From Alkalihalobacillus pseudalcaliphilus (GTDB lineage Bacteria; Bacillota; Bacilli; Bacillales; Bacillaceae_D), in contig NZ_JAQQWS010000020.1 in NCBI RefSeq assembly GCF_028610675.1, positions 1 through 39,854 on the forward strand: DNA of 39,854 nucleotides, in the 5' to 3' direction. Shown piece after piece: positions 24,222 to 33,212 of the stretch; position 1 is the stretch's first letter; the number at the start of each line of letters is the position of its first letter. Below the pieces are notes generated by a model, which saw only the letters and a list, made by a program, of their open reading frames with translations, was not told where the DNA came from and did not search any database. Made by a program: the position numbers and the translations under genes.

Positions 24222-25142
24222 TTACTTTTTCGAGAATAGTCCCCTTACTGCAAACATCACATTTTGCGGACGTTCAGCTAGCCTTCTCATAAAATACCCG
24301 TACCAATCTTTACCGAATGGTACATAAACACGCATCGTATAGCCCTCATCAGCAATACTTTTTTGTAGTTCCGTTCTCATTCCATATAACATCTGAAATT
24401 CAAATCTAGATATCGGGATATTATTATCTGCAGCGAATTGCTTTACTTGATCAATTATATGATGGTCATGAGTCGCGATTGCTGTATATTTCCCCTGTAC
24501 AAGATGTTTTTTTATAATAGTAAGATAATTCTCGTCAACTTTTTCCTTATCTTGGTAAGCGACTTTGGCTGATTCCTTATATGCACCTTTAACTAATCTT
24601 AAGCTAAATTGACTCATTTCGTCTACATCCTTTTCTGCCCGATGTAAATAAGCTTGAATGACCGTACCGATATCCTCATAATCTTTTCTTAATTCAGCTA
24701 GTATATTTAATGTCTTTTGACAACGAGAATAATCTTCCATATCAATACGAATGAAAATCTGATGCTTTTTCGCGGTACGAACGATTTTTTTCATATTGTC
24801 TAGGCAAAACTGTTCATCAATATCTAACCCAAGCTGAGTAAGTTTGACTGACATATGCGAAGAAACACCAGATTGTGAAATCGCTTCAAGCGTTTGACAT
24901 GCCATTTCCGTAGACTCCTCTGCCTCTTCCTTTGTTTTTACATACTCACCCAAGTGATCAACTGTACAAACAAGACCTTGACTATTGAGCTTTTTTAACG
25001 CCTGTAGCATTTCATCTATTTTTACTCCAGCCACTACTTGTGAGGCACCGAATTTAAGACCCCACTTCTTTGCCCCACTACTAATAAGACGATTATGCGA
25101 TAAAAATAAAAAGAAATTACGAGAAACTTTGTCAATGACCAT
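24222..25142 (-). CDS. proline dehydrogenase
   Basis: FAD-dependent oxidation of proline to pyrroline-5-carboxylate, the first step of proline catabolism. It is 306 aa from the second of two ATG codons (25142), which has GGAGGG six bases upstream. Family marks are TVDHLGEYV near residue 63, IRIDMEDYSRCQKT in the middle, LVKGAYKE and, near the C terminus, FEFQMLYGMR and VYVPFGKDWYGYFMRRLAERP. Size and motifs match B. subtilis PutB/FadM. A sigma-54 promoter lies at 25191-25207, and the activator is divergently encoded. The downstream sigL gene may share the transcript. Confidence 0.93.
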   Translation of the reverse strand: MVIDKVSRNFFLFLSHNRLISSGAKKWGLKFGASQVVAGVKIDEMLQALKKLNSQGLVCTVDHLGEYVKTKEEAEESTEMACQTLEAISQSGVSSHMSVKLTQLGLDIDEQFCLDNMKKIVRTAKKHQIFIRIDMEDYSRCQKTLNILAELRKDYEDIGTVIQAYLHRAEKDVDEMSQFSLRLVKGAYKESAKVAYQDKEKVDENYLTIIKKHLVQGKYTAIATHDHHIIDQVKQFAADNNIPISRFEFQMLYGMRTELQKSIADEGYTMRVYVPFGKDWYGYFMRRLAERPQNVMFAVRGLFSKK

Positions 25143-25190
25143 CATGATCCCTCCGCTTAACACTTCAAATTTATGTTTATAAATGCTATT

Positions 25191-25207
25191 TGCAAAAAAC
25201 GCGCCAA
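25191..25207 (-). promoter_or_regulatory. sigma-54 (-24/-12) promoter of proline dehydrogenase
   Basis: On the minus strand TTGGCGC-N5-TTGCA (25201-25207 and 25191-25195) gives the required ten bases between GG and GC. Transcription would start near 25180, about 37 bases before the ATG. Confidence 0.85.
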
Positions 25208-25254
25208 AAAATCAACTGTTAACATCCATCCACACATAATTGATTCAGACTAAG

Positions 25255-25605
25255 ACACTCAATCGCCGCATGATATTCGGCAGCGACGAATTACGCTCCA
25301 TGTTCGCATTAACTTTCATGTAAAACCACATAGCAAAGCCCCGTTCACTTTGCCACCAACAAAGAAAAGACTGGTGTTTAATTCCTTGACTGGTGGAACT
25401 TCATTCAATTTGACTCTGTTTTATTTTTGGGTTCTTCATTCATTTATTTTGTATGAGAAACGCACGAGCTAAGAGGTCTGCACCAACCCAAGCGGAGGGA
25501 ATGAGGTGGCCGACTCCTGCAGGAGGAGAGGGCAGGCTGAGCTAACCGGCGGAAAGTGTGCCCCCCATTCGCGGAGCGATTATCGAAGGTGAGCATATCG
25601 CCTTT
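25255..25605 (-). repeat. composite dispersed repeat, copy C (double, decayed)
   Basis: Read on the minus strand: a degenerate palindrome (about 25480-25605), then a peptide-like part with KLNEVPPVKELNTSLFFVGG (about 25353-25412), and then a second head region ending ATGCGAACAT-like sequence at 25259-25330. It separates the proline dehydrogenase promoter from the palindrome at 25638-25682. No gene is seen in 25164-25711. Confidence 0.7.
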
Positions 25606-25637
25606 AGTTAACTTTTATATAAAAAGATATAGAATTA

Positions 25638-25682
25638 TTAGACATTTTTGTATATGATGAAAGAATCATATACACTTTTGTC
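25638..25682. promoter_or_regulatory. large palindrome, probable activator site upstream of the sigma-54 activator gene
   Basis: GACATTTTTGTATATGAT and ATCATATACACTTTTGTC (25641-25658 and 25665-25682) match at 14 of 18 positions around a six-base centre. Its left 17 bases (25638-25654) recur exactly, inverted, at 27344-27360 upstream of the sigma-54 promoter of the dehydrogenase gene. It lies 30-74 bases before the activator start, so autoregulation is likely. Confidence 0.7.
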
Positions 25683-25711
25683 TTATACATTGACACTAAG
25701 GAGGGCTTTTC

Positions 25712-27304
25712 TTGAAAACAGCTTTTCAATTATCCAATTTACTCCTACCTCTGCAAGAGAACCTATCCGTACAAAATATGAAAATTGTATCTGCAGATGA
25801 TGATCTATTATCCTTGCAACAATTAGATTTCAACCAAGATTTATTAATAGAAGGAAAAGACGGTCAACCAATTGGCTGGATCCCTATCAACCAATTCATG
25901 AAAGAACTCTTTCATTACTCTAAACAACTAAGAGCCCATTACGACACTCTCCTACTTAATGTCGAAGACGCCATCGCCATTACGGATCGTGAAGGCTTGG
26001 TCACAGCCTGGAATCAAGTCGCTGAAGACATGTACCACGTATCACCTGAGCAAATTATCGATCAGCCGATAACCGATTTCTTTGATAAAGAAGCCTTAAT
26101 TTTACTGGCTACTATGGAGAATAAAGTTGGAATCAGACAACAATATAATCAGCCGCGCCATCACGTACATGTCCTTATTAACAGTGCCCCTATTTTAGTA
26201 GACGGAGAGGTAGTCGGAGGCATCTCCATCGAAAGGGACATCACTGAAATGGTCAAATTAAATGAGCATCTCTCTGAAACAACGGCCTATTTGCACGACT
26301 TAGAACAAAATGTAAACGGTTCAACTGAACAAGCCTTCCAAAAAATAAAAGGACGTAGTGCTAATCTTCAAGAAGCAATCGATCTAGCAAAAAAAGTCGC
26401 CAAAACTGATGCACCTGTCTTAATTACCGGGGAAAGTGGTGTCGGTAAAGAGCTATTCGCAGAAGGTATTCATCATGCGAGTAAACGAACGGATAAGCCT
26501 TTTATTGCGATTAACTGTGGAGCCATTCCTAATGCTTTATTTGAGAGCGAGCTATTCGGCTACGATAAAGGAGCTTTTACTGGCGCGGTACGCGGTGGCA
26601 AAAAAGGAAAGTTCGATTTAGCTAAAGGAGGAACGCTCTTTTTAGATGAAGTCGGGGAAATGCCACTGGAATTACAAGTCAAGTTACTAAGGGTCATTCA
26701 AGAGAAACAATATTATCGTGTCGGCGGAACTGAATCTATTCCTTTTGATGTTCGTATCATAAGTGCAACGAACCGCAATATCGAGCAGATGGTTCAGGAT
26801 GGTTTGTTTAGAGAGGATTTATACTATCGTCTCAATGTTATCTCCATCCAAATACCTTCATTGCGCGAGAGGTTAGAGGATGTCCCGGCACTCGTTCAAC
26901 TTTTTCTAAAAGAGTTTTCCTTTAAGTATTCCATACCCGCTCCACAAATCGACTCCGAAGTGATGTATGCGTTCATGCAACATAACTGGCAAGGAAATAT
27001 AAGACAATTACGCAATACGGTTGAAAGACTTGTGATTTTAGGTAGTGATACGGATAAAATTGAAGCTAAGCATTTACCAGCACATTTTCTGGAAAAGAAC
27101 TTTGTTCCAACCAATCAGCCAGGGCAACCACCAGCGACAGTTGAAGCCGAGGAAAGACACCATACTCAATTAACAAAAGAACAATTACTAAAAGCTTTAG
27201 AAAAAACATATGGAAACCGCTCTGCTGCTGCGAAATTATTAGGTATCTCACGAGCCACCTTATATAATAAAATGAAAAAATTCCAATTAGTTACCTACAA
27301 ATAA
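25712..27304 (+). CDS. sigma-54 dependent activator (PAS-AAA-Fis, RocR-like) of proline catabolism
   Basis: A 530-aa enhancer-binding protein: PAS domain (about 75-185), AAA+ domain with Walker A GESGVGKE (240-247), the sigma-54 contact loop GAFTGA (287-292) and Walker B GGTLFLDEVG (306-315), and a Fis-type HTH at the end (about 488-528, RSAAAKLLGISRATLYNKM). Start is TTG at 25712 with AAGGAGGG upstream. Located between proline dehydrogenase and P5C dehydrogenase, both with -24/-12 promoters, so it very likely activates both. The PAS domain may sense a pathway compound such as proline or ornithine. B. subtilis RocR and PutR-like proteins are functional analogues. Confidence 0.93.
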   Translation: MKTAFQLSNLLLPLQENLSVQNMKIVSADDDLLSLQQLDFNQDLLIEGKDGQPIGWIPINQFMKELFHYSKQLRAHYDTLLLNVEDAIAITDREGLVTAWNQVAEDMYHVSPEQIIDQPITDFFDKEALILLATMENKVGIRQQYNQPRHHVHVLINSAPILVDGEVVGGISIERDITEMVKLNEHLSETTAYLHDLEQNVNGSTEQAFQKIKGRSANLQEAIDLAKKVAKTDAPVLITGESGVGKELFAEGIHHASKRTDKPFIAINCGAIPNALFESELFGYDKGAFTGAVRGGKKGKFDLAKGGTLFLDEVGEMPLELQVKLLRVIQEKQYYRVGGTESIPFDVRIISATNRNIEQMVQDGLFREDLYYRLNVISIQIPSLRERLEDVPALVQLFLKEFSFKYSIPAPQIDSEVMYAFMQHNWQGNIRQLRNTVERLVILGSDTDKIEAKHLPAHFLEKNFVPTNQPGQPPATVEAEERHHTQLTKEQLLKALEKTYGNRSAAAKLLGISRATLYNKMKKFQLVTYK

Positions 27305-27342
27305 GCCATAACGCCACATAATGATAGTTCCATTTAGATGAC

Positions 27343-27380
27343 TTATACAAAAATGTCTAAAGATTTACACTAATGTATAA
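27343..27380. promoter_or_regulatory. upstream activating sequence of the P5C dehydrogenase gene
   Basis: TTATACA (27343-27349) and TGTATAA (27374-27380) form an inverted repeat. Positions 27344-27360 are an exact inverted copy of 25638-25654. It lies about 87-124 bases before the -24 element, a normal distance for a sigma-54 enhancer site. Confidence 0.7.
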
Positions 27381-27466
27381 ACCTAGTCACTAAGCTCATA
27401 AGCATAGAGTAAAGATAAATAGTGTTAGTATAAGATAAACCGGCTAATAAGGCTGTACCAAAAAAG

Positions 27467-27483
27467 TTGGCACGGATATTGCA
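27467..27483 (+). promoter_or_regulatory. sigma-54 (-24/-12) promoter of P5C dehydrogenase
   Basis: TTGGCAC-N5-TTGCA, a consensus match with ten bases between GG and GC. Transcription would start near 27495. Confidence 0.95.
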
Positions 27484-27553
27484 ATAATATTTAATGTTGA
27501 AAAGATGAGTTCAATTAATCTTCCAAAATAAGAATGAAGAAGGGATGATTCAC

Positions 27554-29104
27554 ATGACTTGGGAATACAAACATGAACCATTTACTGATTTTAGCGATCA
27601 TAATGAACAAACAGCTTTTAAAGAGGCCTTAGCATTAGTCAAAAAAGAATTAGGTAAAGAATATCCAATCGTTGTTGGTGGCAAGAAAATCTTTACTGAT
27701 GATAAAATCACTTCAGAAAACCCAGCGAACCACTCAGAGGTCGTCGGTTATGTATCAAAAGCTTCTCGCGACCACGCCGAGCAAGCACATGAAGCGGCTC
27801 AAGAGGCATTCAAATCTTGGAAGACATGGAAAGCAGAAGAACGTGCTGCGATTTTATTCAGAGCAGCGGGTATTATTCGTAAAAGGAAACATGAATTTTC
27901 TGCATACCTCGTATACGAAGCTGGGAAGCCTTGGAAAGAGGCAGACGCTGATACTGCAGAAGGAATCGATTTCTTAGAATACTATGGTCGCCAAATGTTA
28001 GAACTAAAAGACGGCGTAAAAATTAACAGCCGTGAATTCATTGAGCATAATACTTACAATTACATTCCATTAGGTGTTGGTGTGACAATTTCGCCTTGGA
28101 ATTTCGCATTCGCTATTATGGCAGGAACAACAGTCGCTCCAGTTGTTGCAGGTAACACCGTGTTATTAAAACCAGCTAGTACAACACCAGTAATCGCTTA
28201 TAAGTTTATGGAAGTTCTTGAAGAAGCCGGTCTTCCAGCTGGCGTTGTTAACTTCATCCCAGGTAGCGGTTCAGAAATCGGCGATTATTTAGTTGACCAC
28301 CCGAAAACAGCATTTGTCAACTTTACCGGTTCTAAAGAAGTTGGCGTTCGCATTTATGAGCGTGCCGCTAAAGTACACCCTGGACAAAAATGGTTCAAAC
28401 GTGTCGCTATTGAAATGGGTGGTAAAGATACGATTATCGTTGATAGTGATAGCAATATCGACATCGCTGTTCAATCGATCGTTCAATCAGCCTTTGGTTT
28501 CTCTGGACAAAAATGTTCTGCTTGCTCAAGAGCCGTCATCCACGAGGATGTGTATGATGAAGTATTAGAAAAGGTTGTCGCAGAAACTGAGAAACTAACA
28601 GTCGGTAACCCTGTTGATCAAGCGAACTATATGGGACCTGTGAACGACCAAGCTGCCTTTGACAAGGTGAAGCAATATTTTGAAATCGGCTCTTCTGAAG
28701 GTCGCTTAATGACTGGCGGAACTGCCGATAATAGCGAAGGTTACTTCCTACGCCCTACTGTTTTTGCAGATGTAGCACCGAACGCTCGTCTTATGCAAGA
28801 AGAAATATTCGGTCCAGTTGTTGCGTTTTCTAAAGCGAAAGATTTTGATGAGTTGTTAGAAATCGCTAATAACACGGAGTATGGTTTAACTGGCGCTGTA
28901 ATTTCTAATAATCGTCGTCACTTAGAAAGAGCGCGCCATGAGTTCCACGTCGGTAACCTCTACTTCAACCGTACGTGTACAGGAGCAATTGTTGGGTATC
29001 AACCATTTGGAGGCTTCAATATGTCAGGTACTGATTCTAAAGCCGGCGGACCAGATTACTTAACATTATTTATGCAGCCTAAGACTGTTTCGGATGCACA
29101 TTAA
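27554..29104 (+). CDS. pruA: L-glutamate gamma-semialdehyde (1-pyrroline-5-carboxylate) dehydrogenase
   Basis: NAD-dependent oxidation of glutamate semialdehyde to glutamate, the second step of proline and the last of ornithine catabolism. It is 516 aa from the ATG at 27554, which has AGAAGGG upstream, matching the 515 aa of B. subtilis RocA. An in-frame ATG at 27545 is too close to that site. Catalytic Glu287 (EMGGKDT) and Cys321 (GQKCSACSR), and the C-terminal signature QPFGGFNMSGTDSKAGGPDYL, are present. Driven by the sigma-54 promoter at 27467. Could equally be named rocA or putC. Confidence 0.97.
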   Translation: MTWEYKHEPFTDFSDHNEQTAFKEALALVKKELGKEYPIVVGGKKIFTDDKITSENPANHSEVVGYVSKASRDHAEQAHEAAQEAFKSWKTWKAEERAAILFRAAGIIRKRKHEFSAYLVYEAGKPWKEADADTAEGIDFLEYYGRQMLELKDGVKINSREFIEHNTYNYIPLGVGVTISPWNFAFAIMAGTTVAPVVAGNTVLLKPASTTPVIAYKFMEVLEEAGLPAGVVNFIPGSGSEIGDYLVDHPKTAFVNFTGSKEVGVRIYERAAKVHPGQKWFKRVAIEMGGKDTIIVDSDSNIDIAVQSIVQSAFGFSGQKCSACSRAVIHEDVYDEVLEKVVAETEKLTVGNPVDQANYMGPVNDQAAFDKVKQYFEIGSSEGRLMTGGTADNSEGYFLRPTVFADVAPNARLMQEEIFGPVVAFSKAKDFDELLEIANNTEYGLTGAVISNNRRHLERARHEFHVGNLYFNRTCTGAIVGYQPFGGFNMSGTDSKAGGPDYLTLFMQPKTVSDAH

Positions 29105-29120
29105 TAGCTAGTAATAAATG

Positions 29121-29160
29121 AAAAACTCTCATTAACCATATTGGTTTTGAGAGTTTTTTG
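29121..29160 (+). terminator. terminator of P5C dehydrogenase gene
   Basis: AAAACTCTCA (29122-29131) pairs with TGAGAGTTTT (29148-29157), with an inner AACC/GGTT stem, followed by T. It lies 17 bases after the stop. Confidence 0.9.
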
Positions 29161-29250
29161 TATGGAAGTTGATTAATGCTAGTATGCGGAGTTCTACTCT
29201 TCACTCCCAAAAATCACGCTACGCGACAATCACGTGGTGCCGCCATTACT
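29158..29250 (+). repeat. composite dispersed repeat, fragment F
   Basis: TGTATGGAAGTTGATTAATGC and the following bases with CCCAAAAATCACGCTACGCG align, with gaps, to the head and left arm of copies B and E. The remainder is lost. Confidence 0.45.
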
Positions 29251-29297
29251 TAACTGATTGAACTAATACAACAATTGATGTATGTTGGAATCAATAA

Positions 29298-29482
29298 AAA
29301 AATTATTCCATCCAAGAAACTTTAGAAATTTTGCAGCGAAATAAAATCACAACGAATATTGAATCCGTTCCCGTTGGCTTAGACTGAGGAAGTTGCAAGG
29401 CATACCTCCCGAATCAAGAAGAAAAGGATAAATTATTTATCCTTTAATTGAATATGTAAGAAATAACCGTACCTTTGTGTAA
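29298..29482 (+). pseudogene. helix-turn-helix (excisionase/MerR-like) protein pseudogene
   Basis: One frame reads NYSIQETLEILQRNKITTNI then ESV. The next frame continues RWLRLRKLQGIPPESRRKG, then a stop, then IIYPLIEYVRNNRTFV-stop. Joined, this is a small HTH protein of the excisionase-like type with a recognition helix ending RWLR. At least one frameshift (near 29370) and one nonsense codon disrupt it, and no start is seen. It stops 32 bases before the Fic gene, so it may once have been its partner or a mobile-element relic. Confidence 0.6.
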
Positions 29483-29514
29483 GTCGCAGAGATTAGTAAA
29501 CAGGAGGGTTAAAT

Positions 29515-30261
29515 ATGATAATGAATTTTGAACAGATTGACCAATTCAAGAAAGAACTCGATCATTACAGACCACTTCCTCCAGAGGTAGTCAAAAATCT
29601 AAAGGCGTTTTACCTAGTAGATTGGACATATCATTCAAATGCGATAGAAGGGAACACACTTTCTTTACTAGAAACGAAAGTCGTCATTGAAAAGGGGCTC
29701 ACAATCGGTGGGAAAAAGCTCGAAGAACACTTTGAAGTAATGAACCATACCGAGGCCATTCACTTTATCGAAGAACAGGTTCAAAATCAGACACCATTAA
29801 CTGAAAGAACCGTAAAAGATGTTCATCATCTTATTCTTAAAAATATTGATGACCGTAATGCGGGGAGATACCGTAGTGTTAACGTTAGAATTTCTGGAAG
29901 TGAACACACACCGCCACATTTTCTACAATTAGATGAAGAGATGAGAAAATTACTCTCCTGGTATGATAGTAATAAAACAGAACTTCATCCTGTTCAATTA
30001 GCAGCACTTTTTCACTTTAAATTTGTTTATATTCATCCTTTTTCTGATGGAAATGGCCGTACTGCAAGATTACTAATGAACCTTATCCTGATGGGACATG
30101 GATATCCACCTGCCATTGTGAAGGCAGAAGATAATCAAAGACTTGAGTACTACAATACTCTAGAACTTGCCAGCGTCCAAAATCAACTCGTACCATTTAT
30201 TGAACTAATCGCGGAGTGCGTAAAAGATAGCCTTCATAATTATATTAGTATGATTAAGTAA
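29515..30261 (+). CDS. Fic domain protein, class II (autoinhibited AMPylase-type)
   Basis: A 248-aa Fic protein. The catalytic motif HPFSDGNGRTAR is at 174-185 with His174, so AMP transfer from ATP to a protein hydroxyl is likely. The N-terminal inhibitory motif S-x-x-x-E-G is at 41-46 (SNAIEG), which makes it a class II Fic with its own brake. A flap (GRYRSVNVRISGSEHTPP, about 117-134) precedes the core. ATG with AGGAGGG six bases upstream, strong translation. Monocistronic, closed by a terminator. Target unknown. No separate antitoxin gene adjoins it. Confidence 0.9.
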   Translation: MIMNFEQIDQFKKELDHYRPLPPEVVKNLKAFYLVDWTYHSNAIEGNTLSLLETKVVIEKGLTIGGKKLEEHFEVMNHTEAIHFIEEQVQNQTPLTERTVKDVHHLILKNIDDRNAGRYRSVNVRISGSEHTPPHFLQLDEEMRKLLSWYDSNKTELHPVQLAALFHFKFVYIHPFSDGNGRTARLLMNLILMGHGYPPAIVKAEDNQRLEYYNTLELASVQNQLVPFIELIAECVKDSLHNYISMIK

Positions 30262-30271
30262 TGGTAAAAAA

Positions 30272-30320
30272 GAAAACAAGCTCTTAAATACTAAGCATTA
30301 GTATTAAAGCTTGTTTTTTT
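30272..30320 (+). terminator. terminator of the Fic gene
   Basis: AAACAAGCT pairs with AGCTTGTTT, with an inner AATACTAA/TTAGTATT stem, followed by a T run (30312-30320). Confidence 0.88.
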
Positions 30321-30414
30321 AATCGATGAATTAGAGAGAAGGATTTAGCATCCATTAATCACTTTCAGGCAAAGCCTTTGTTACTAGGTACTCACAGCAC
30401 TGATAGGGATAGCT

Positions 30415-30620
30415 TTTTTATTTGTTGGCTTTTCATTCACTTTGATTTTTGTTCATTCAATTTAATGAATGTTTTAAGATTATTTTTTGAACTAGAGAAT
30501 TTAGGGTAACCCAGCGGACGGAAACATGCGGAGACTCCTGCTGGACGTAGTGGCGGGCTGAAATCCACTGGTTATGCCAGTTAGTTCAGCACCACCCTGA
30601 AGGACGGACAGCATCGAACC
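30415..30620 (-). repeat. composite dispersed repeat, copy D
   Basis: On the minus strand: palindrome part (about 30505-30615, with GTGCTGAACTAACTGG and GGAGTCTCCGCATG) followed by a decayed peptide-like part (AAAGTGAATGAAAAGCCAAC near 30425-30450). Same order as copies B and E. No gene lies in 30262-30798. Confidence 0.75.
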
Positions 30621-30807
30621 TGTTCTTATTCTTCATAACAACTAAATAAAAGCATGATCAGTATTGATCACACTTCCTTAACATGATATATTTATATAGA
30701 TACGCACAAAAATAAAAACGGGACGTACTTATCCTATAATAATTATATCCTAAACTCTGTGCTGATGTCAAGCTTGTAAATTAACTTTTTTTAAAGGGGT
30801 GTTTGCT

Positions 30808-33159
30808 TTGGAATTAGAAATTCAACAGGAGCAGAAACGATTGGAATTGGTATTGGACGTAATCGAAGCAGAAACAAAAAAGTTAAGTAATGAAACGGCA
30901 AAGCGTAAAAATGAGGTCGTTCAAACGCGCAAACATTTTTGGGATGAAGTGAAGGTCAATACCGATACATTTGATGATTATCTTGAAACAATTATTGGTT
31001 TACGTCAGGAAGCTCAAGCTCTATCTGTAAGCCAAAGTACACACCAGCACACTTCAAAACGTTTATCGACCTTACATCGCATGGAGCAAGTACCCTATTT
31101 TGGACGCATTGACTTCACTGAGGAAGGAAGTCACCATTCTGAGCCTATATATATCGGCCTCTCCTCCCTTACCGATAAAAGTGGAGAAGAGTTTCTCATT
31201 TACGACTGGCGTGCCCCGATTTCTAGTGTCTATTATGACTTCCAGCCCGGCCCTGCTCAATATGAAACACCAAGCGGGCGCATGAATGGCCAGCTAGAGA
31301 ACAAGTTTCAGTACTTAGTTCGTAAAGGCAAAATCGAGTCGATGTTTGATACCAGCCTTACAATCGGTGATGAAATATTACAACAAGTCCTCGGACAAAG
31401 CACGAATAAGCATATGCAAAGTATCGTTGCCACGATCCAACAAGAGCAAAATCGCATTATCCGTCATGACAAAGGACGCCTGCTAATCGTACATGGTGCT
31501 GCTGGAAGTGGGAAAACATCGGCAGCCTTACAACGAATTGCTTATCTACTTTATAAATACCGCGAACAAATTAACGCTGATCAAATTATACTTTTCTCAC
31601 CCAATACGATGTTTAGTAGTTATGTTTCAAATGTTTTACCTGAACTTGGCGAAGAAAATATGCAACAAGTCACTTTCCAACAATATTTACAATATCGACT
31701 TGGAGACCTATTTCAAGTTGAGAACCCTTATGAACAACTTGAATATGTTCTAACAGCAACCAAAAACCGTTTGTATCATTCAAGGATCGCAAGTATTCGT
31801 TTCAAAGCATCCACTGAATTTTTTAAGGCCATGCAATCCTATCGCCAATCTTTAGCAGTAGATGGCATGATTTTTACCGACATTCCATTTCGCGGACAAA
31901 CAATTATTACCGCCGAGAAGTTGACCAAGCGTTTTTACTCCATAGATTCATCTCTTAGCTTTCATAATCGCCTTGAGAAACTACGTGATTGGTTATTAAA
32001 AGAATTATCATCATTCCATAAAAGGGAGCGTGGAAAGCCTTGGGTCCAAGAAGAAATTGAGCTACTGAGTAATGAGCAATACCATAAGGCGAGAATTTTT
32101 TTAGCGAAAAAACGTGGTTACGAAAGGGCAGATATTTCAGATTATGAGGTAGAACCCGAAGCACTTGCCCACCTCATTGTTCGCAAAAAAATAAAGCCAT
32201 TGCGAGAATACGTACAATCCTATCAGTTTGTTGATTTTAAAGCGATTTATCAACAGCTTTTCTCAATTTCAACTCCTATTCACCAATGGTTAACATCAGA
32301 AAAACCATCTTTATGGGAAGCTATATGTGAGACAACTTCACAAGCACTTAAAGAAAATATACTATACTATGAAGATGCTACTCCCTTTTTATTATTAAAA
32401 GAGATGATTCAAGGCTTCCAAACAAACCGTTCAATCAAACAAATCGTTATTGATGAGGCACAGGATTACTCTCCATTTCAATTCGAATTTTTAAAACGAT
32501 TGTTTCCTGTGGCAAGAATGACCGTCTTAGGTGATTTTAATCAGGCAATCTTTGCCCATGCCCATGAGCAGGATAACTTTAACACACTTACAAGCCTTTA
32601 TGGTGCTGAACAAACTGAAATGATTGAATTAACGAGAAGTTACCGTTCAACAAAACCCATTATTGACTTTACAAGCAGGCTTGTTGCCAATGGACAAAAC
32701 ATCGTTCCTTTTAATCGTGATGGAGTTAAACCCCAGCTTACTTTCATATCTAGTAGAGACGAGTTACATCAAGCGATAACCGCTCAAGTAACCGAGTGGC
32801 AAGAACAAGGCTATCAAAGCATTGCGATTGTTTGTAAGTCTGCGGCAGAGAGCTTCGCAGCCTTTTCTTCTCTCTCTGATATTAATGACTTGAAGCTATT
32901 AAAGAGTACCTCGCTTGAATATGAGCAAGGGGTTGTCGTGGTCCCTTCTTATGTATCAAAGGGAATTGAATTTGATGCAGTGATTATTTATGATGCTTCA
33001 GCAGACGTTTACGAAGAGGAGAGCTTGCGTAGAATTTTTTATACGGTTTGTACGAGAGCGATGCATCAATTACAGCTCTTTAGTATTGGGAGGCCGACGA
33101 GCTTTTTAGATCATCCATTAATTAATGAGATGATTGAGGCAAAACATTTACATCGGTGA
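30808..33159 (+). CDS. helD: HelD-like UvrD/Rep superfamily helicase, RNA polymerase recycling factor
   Basis: A 783-aa protein. In Bacillus HelD binds stalled RNA polymerase and releases it from nucleic acid with ATP. The N-terminal antiparallel coiled coil (residues 1-90) enters the secondary channel. DWRAP follows at 133-137, Walker A GAAGSGKT at 230-237, and Walker B VIDEAQDYSPFQFEFLKRL in the second half. Start chosen at TTG 30808, seven bases after AAAGGGG. The GTG at 30799 lies inside that site. Monocistronic with its own terminator. Confidence 0.92.
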   Translation: MELEIQQEQKRLELVLDVIEAETKKLSNETAKRKNEVVQTRKHFWDEVKVNTDTFDDYLETIIGLRQEAQALSVSQSTHQHTSKRLSTLHRMEQVPYFGRIDFTEEGSHHSEPIYIGLSSLTDKSGEEFLIYDWRAPISSVYYDFQPGPAQYETPSGRMNGQLENKFQYLVRKGKIESMFDTSLTIGDEILQQVLGQSTNKHMQSIVATIQQEQNRIIRHDKGRLLIVHGAAGSGKTSAALQRIAYLLYKYREQINADQIILFSPNTMFSSYVSNVLPELGEENMQQVTFQQYLQYRLGDLFQVENPYEQLEYVLTATKNRLYHSRIASIRFKASTEFFKAMQSYRQSLAVDGMIFTDIPFRGQTIITAEKLTKRFYSIDSSLSFHNRLEKLRDWLLKELSSFHKRERGKPWVQEEIELLSNEQYHKARIFLAKKRGYERADISDYEVEPEALAHLIVRKKIKPLREYVQSYQFVDFKAIYQQLFSISTPIHQWLTSEKPSLWEAICETTSQALKENILYYEDATPFLLLKEMIQGFQTNRSIKQIVIDEAQDYSPFQFEFLKRLFPVARMTVLGDFNQAIFAHAHEQDNFNTLTSLYGAEQTEMIELTRSYRSTKPIIDFTSRLVANGQNIVPFNRDGVKPQLTFISSRDELHQAITAQVTEWQEQGYQSIAIVCKSAAESFAAFSSLSDINDLKLLKSTSLEYEQGVVVVPSYVSKGIEFDAVIIYDASADVYEEESLRRIFYTVCTRAMHQLQLFSIGRPTSFLDHPLINEMIEAKHLHR

Positions 33160-33168
33160 TTTTTTTGA

Positions 33169-33208
33169 GACACTTCTGATTGCCTACCGGCTTTTCGGAG
33201 GTGTTTTT
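33169..33208 (+). terminator. terminator of helD
   Basis: ACACTTCTGA (33170-33179) pairs with TCGGAGGTGT (33195-33204) through ten pairs including two G-T, followed by T. Confidence 0.7.
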
Positions 33209-33212
33209 CCTT

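Noticed and set aside
28289..28568. ORFs inside the P5C dehydrogenase gene on both strands
   Set aside because: Shadows of a well-conserved coding region.
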